Made by a program: the position numbers and the translations under genes. Positions 5,458 to 6,880 of a stretch of 6,880 nt of DNA are shown here, in pieces. Below the pieces are notes generated by a model that saw only the letters and a program-made list of their open reading frames with translations, was not told the DNA's origin and did not search any database. This DNA is from Acidobacteriota bacterium (GTDB lineage Bacteria; Acidobacteriota; Terriglobia; Terriglobales; Acidobacteriaceae), in assembly GCA_021798235.1 (NCBI GenBank), contig JAJZMO010000264.1:1-6880 (forward strand), given 5' to 3'. Every line of letters begins with the position of its first letter. The first letter of the stretch is position 1.

Positions 5458-6081
5458 ATGAATACGCTCTTAGCTCTCAACGCGGATGACTTGCACCCGG
5501 ACGTGGCTCTGGTAGAGCGCGTTCGTGGCGGAGACCTGTCTGCTTTTGAGCAGTTGATGAAACAGTATGATCGGCAAATCTTTCGCATCGCGCAGCACAT
5601 TACGCAGAGCCGTGAAGACGCGGAAGACGTTGTGCAGGACACGTTTTTGAAGGCCTACACCAAGCTCGATCAGTTTCAGGGAAACTCCAAGTTTTACACT
5701 TGGCTGGTGCGCATTGCTGTCAATGAGTCGCTAATGCGCCTGCGCAAACGCCGCAATCATCCGACCGTGTCGATGGATGACGACATCCAAACCGAGGAGG
5801 GTTCTGTGCCGCGCGACTTTGCCGATTGGGCACCCAACCCGGAGCAACTCTACCGACAGACGGAGTTTGCGGAGATTTTGCGTAGCAATGTGGAGAAGCT
5901 CTCGCCTGGATTTCGGGCCGTGTTTGCGCTGCGCGATGTGGACGGCCTCTCCACCGAGGAGACAGCTGAGGCTTTGGGGTTGAGCATTCCTGCGGTGAAA
6001 AGCCGGTTGTTGCGCGCGCGCCTGCAATTGCGCGAGCGTCTCAGTCGCTACTTCCGTGTTCCCAGTGGAGAACAGGCATGA
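5458..6081 (+). CDS. ECF (RpoE-like) RNA polymerase sigma factor
   Basis: The 207-residue protein redirects RNA polymerase to a stress or signal regulon. Sigma region 2 spans about 18-100: ALVERVRGGDLSAFEQLMKQY, then the core-binding SREDAEDVVQDTFLKAY (51-67) and the promoter-melting segment FYTWLVRIAVNESLMRLRK (79-97). An acidic linker (about 100-135) follows. Region 4 covers about 140-195, with PGFRAVFALRDVDGLSTEE and the recognition helix ALGLSIPAVKSRLLRAR. The two-domain form without region 1 or 3 is diagnostic of the ECF group. The start is the only ATG in frame after an upstream stop, and the protein begins as relatives do. Its stop overlaps the start of the next gene (ATGA), so it is translationally coupled to a zinc-binding anti-sigma factor. 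Regulation by that partner is the expected mode. The target promoters and any autoregulation are not visible. Confidence 0.94.
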   Translation: MNTLLALNADDLHPDVALVERVRGGDLSAFEQLMKQYDRQIFRIAQHITQSREDAEDVVQDTFLKAYTKLDQFQGNSKFYTWLVRIAVNESLMRLRKRRNHPTVSMDDDIQTEEGSVPRDFADWAPNPEQLYRQTEFAEILRSNVEKLSPGFRAVFALRDVDGLSTEETAEALGLSIPAVKSRLLRARLQLRERLSRYFRVPSGEQA

Positions 6082-6350
6082 ACTGCAGAGAATTTTTAGA
6101 GCGTCTTGAGGATTATCTCGACCCGAAGACCGCCACCGAGTTGCGCGCCGAGCTGGACACCCATGCTTTCCGTTGCAGCCATTGCCAGGTCACCTTTAAC
6201 ACCACGCGCAAGACGGTGGAGATCTATCGCAATAATGAACTCTACGAACTACCGCAGAATCTCCGGGAAAAAATTCAAGAAGCTGTCATGAAAAAGTGCT
6301 CCAAGATGCGTGAAGCCAACAAGGATTGTTCCGGCAGCTCCGGCGAATAA
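6078..6350 (+). CDS. Small soluble zinc-binding (ZAS-type) anti-sigma factor
   Basis: This 90-residue protein should bind and inhibit the sigma factor encoded directly before it. The ZAS signature is H29-x3-C33-x2-C36 (HAFRCSHC), with C3 in MNCREF as the probable fourth zinc ligand. The arrangement C3/H/C/C with H-to-C spacing of 4 and 3 resembles RsrA of Streptomyces, where oxidation releases zinc and sigma; the comparison is from family knowledge. There is no transmembrane segment, so it acts in the cytoplasm, unlike many ECF anti-sigmas. A helical segment (about 38-58) could wrap the sigma factor, and the tail is Lys/Ser-rich with two further cysteines, C74 and C84. The ATG overlaps the sigma stop codon by four bases (ATGA), indicating coupled synthesis near 1:1. 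Whether it senses redox is inference. Confidence 0.85.
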   Translation: MNCREFLERLEDYLDPKTATELRAELDTHAFRCSHCQVTFNTTRKTVEIYRNNELYELPQNLREKIQEAVMKKCSKMREANKDCSGSSGE

Positions 6351-6382
6351 TTTCCGCAAAAAAATCTACCGCACGACTCCCC

Positions 6383-6388
6383 TACAAT
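6383..6388 (+). promoter_or_regulatory. Candidate -10 element of mtnA
   Basis: TACAAT matches the -10 consensus at 5 of 6 positions and lies 11 bases before the mtnA ATG. The expected start would be about 4-5 bases before the codon, leaving a very short leader with only a weak GAAG motif. No convincing -35 lies 16-18 bases upstream (the region is A-rich), so mtnA might instead be read through from the anti-sigma gene 49 bases before it. Confidence 0.35.
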
Positions 6389-6399
6389 AGAAGCAGACT

Positions 6400-6880
6400 A
6401 TGATTCCCACACTGCAATGGACGGACGCAGGCGTCCGCTTTCTCGACCAAACCAAGCTGCCATTGGAAGAAACCTATGTGCTCGCCGAAGATTATCGTGC
6501 GGTTGCGGAAGTCATTCGCACCATGATCGTGCGCGGTGCCCCTGCCATTGGTGTCAGTGGAGCCATGGGCGTTGCGCTGGGCTTGCTTCGCTCCCAAGCT
6601 CAAGACGTGGAGCAGCTTCACCACGAAATGCACCTCATCTGCGAGACGCTGGCCGCTACGCGACCCACCGCCGTCAATCTCTTTTGGGGCATTGAGCGGA
6701 TTCGCCACACCGTGCGCATGCTCGCCGCACAACCCGGCGCAACCGTTGCGCGACTGCAACAGGCCGCCGTGGCCGAGGCGCTGCGCATGTATGACGAGGA
6801 CATCGCTGCCTGCCGCGCCATGGGCGCGCATGGCGCGGCTCTATTGCCGCGCTCTGGTACGGTGCTGACGCACTGCAATG
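6400..6880 (+). CDS. mtnA: S-methyl-5-thioribose-1-phosphate isomerase (5' part, runs off the window)
   Basis: MtnA converts 5-methylthioribose-1-phosphate to methylthioribulose-1-phosphate, an early step of the methionine salvage pathway in the cytoplasm. The first 160 codons are present without interruption. The protein opens MIPTLQWTDAGVRFLDQTKL as in the family, followed by IRTMIVRGAPAIGVSGA (R45-GAPAIG, the substrate phosphate loop), RPTAVNLFWGIERI, and GAALLPRSGTVLTHCN at the window edge. C159 in THCN corresponds to the catalytic cysteine (C160 in the Bacillus enzyme). The catalytic aspartate and Rossmann-like C-terminal domain should lie beyond 6880; a full-length protein is about 340-360 residues. 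The ATG at 6400 is preceded by a weak GAAG and a TACAAT hexamer. It follows the anti-sigma gene on the same strand after 49 bases, so an operon is possible but not shown. A close relative, eIF2B-type or ribose-1,5-bisphosphate isomerase, is less likely given the THCN and NLFW motifs. Confidence 0.94.
   Translation, partial: MIPTLQWTDAGVRFLDQTKLPLEETYVLAEDYRAVAEVIRTMIVRGAPAIGVSGAMGVALGLLRSQAQDVEQLHHEMHLICETLAATRPTAVNLFWGIERIRHTVRMLAAQPGATVARLQQAAVAEALRMYDEDIAACRAMGAHGAALLPRSGTVLTHCN

Noticed and set aside
5196..5489. 97-codon plus-strand open frame in the divergent gap
   Set aside because: Starts inside the hairpin loop, lacks a ribosome site, overlaps the sigma gene start out of frame and resembles nothing; its hydrophobic patch alone is not enough.
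6310..6360. CCGG-CAGCT-CCGG hairpin at the end of the anti-sigma gene as a terminator
   Set aside because: Only a 4-bp stem, inside the coding end, and not followed directly by a T-tract.
6382..6831. 149-codon minus-strand open frame
   Set aside because: Antisense to mtnA, whose plus-strand reading has clear conserved motifs.

Overview
The window looks like a chromosomal stretch from a moderately GC-rich soil-type bacterium, most likely an acidobacterium of the Terriglobia. That placement is an inference from the style of the proteins (the sigma/anti-sigma pair and the long TPR lytic transglycosylase) and from codon use; it was not tested by any search.

Left block (1 to about 2430) is accessory DNA, visibly richer in A/T than the rest. 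On the minus strand it holds a DUF433/HTH protein of the kind found as antitoxin components. A 3' fragment of an unrecognised gene ends 16 bases before its start. Next comes an intact IS1595 (ISXO2-like) transposase gene with a strong promoter that lies almost on its start codon. Behind that promoter, on the plus strand, is the C-terminal scar of an IS5-type transposase. Positions 1-122 and 2186-2429 hold no gene that I recognise. The block stops at a tRNA-Leu(UAA) gene, whose 3' end faces it; tRNA 3' ends are common island integration points.

Right block (about 2430 to 6880) looks like core genome. The minus strand carries an exported Slt70-like soluble lytic transglycosylase (murein turnover) followed by the tRNA. 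Divergently, on the plus strand, are an ECF sigma factor and a small soluble zinc-binding anti-sigma factor (stop and start codons overlap as ATGA), then the first 160 codons of mtnA (methionine salvage), which runs off the window. The 412-base gap between the divergent genes contains a leaderless-type promoter for the transglycosylase, a 15-bp inverted repeat, a 9-bp inverted repeat, tandem 11-mers and a spaced heptamer repeat just before the sigma start, but no convincing small gene.

How the parts work together: the sigma/anti-sigma pair is a regulatory switch that probably senses a stress, possibly thiol or redox; its targets cannot be read from the window. The DUF433 gene plus truncated neighbour and transposon remains looks like a decayed or rearranged toxin-antitoxin-like locus. 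I found no CRISPR array, phage genes or clearly novel multi-gene system.
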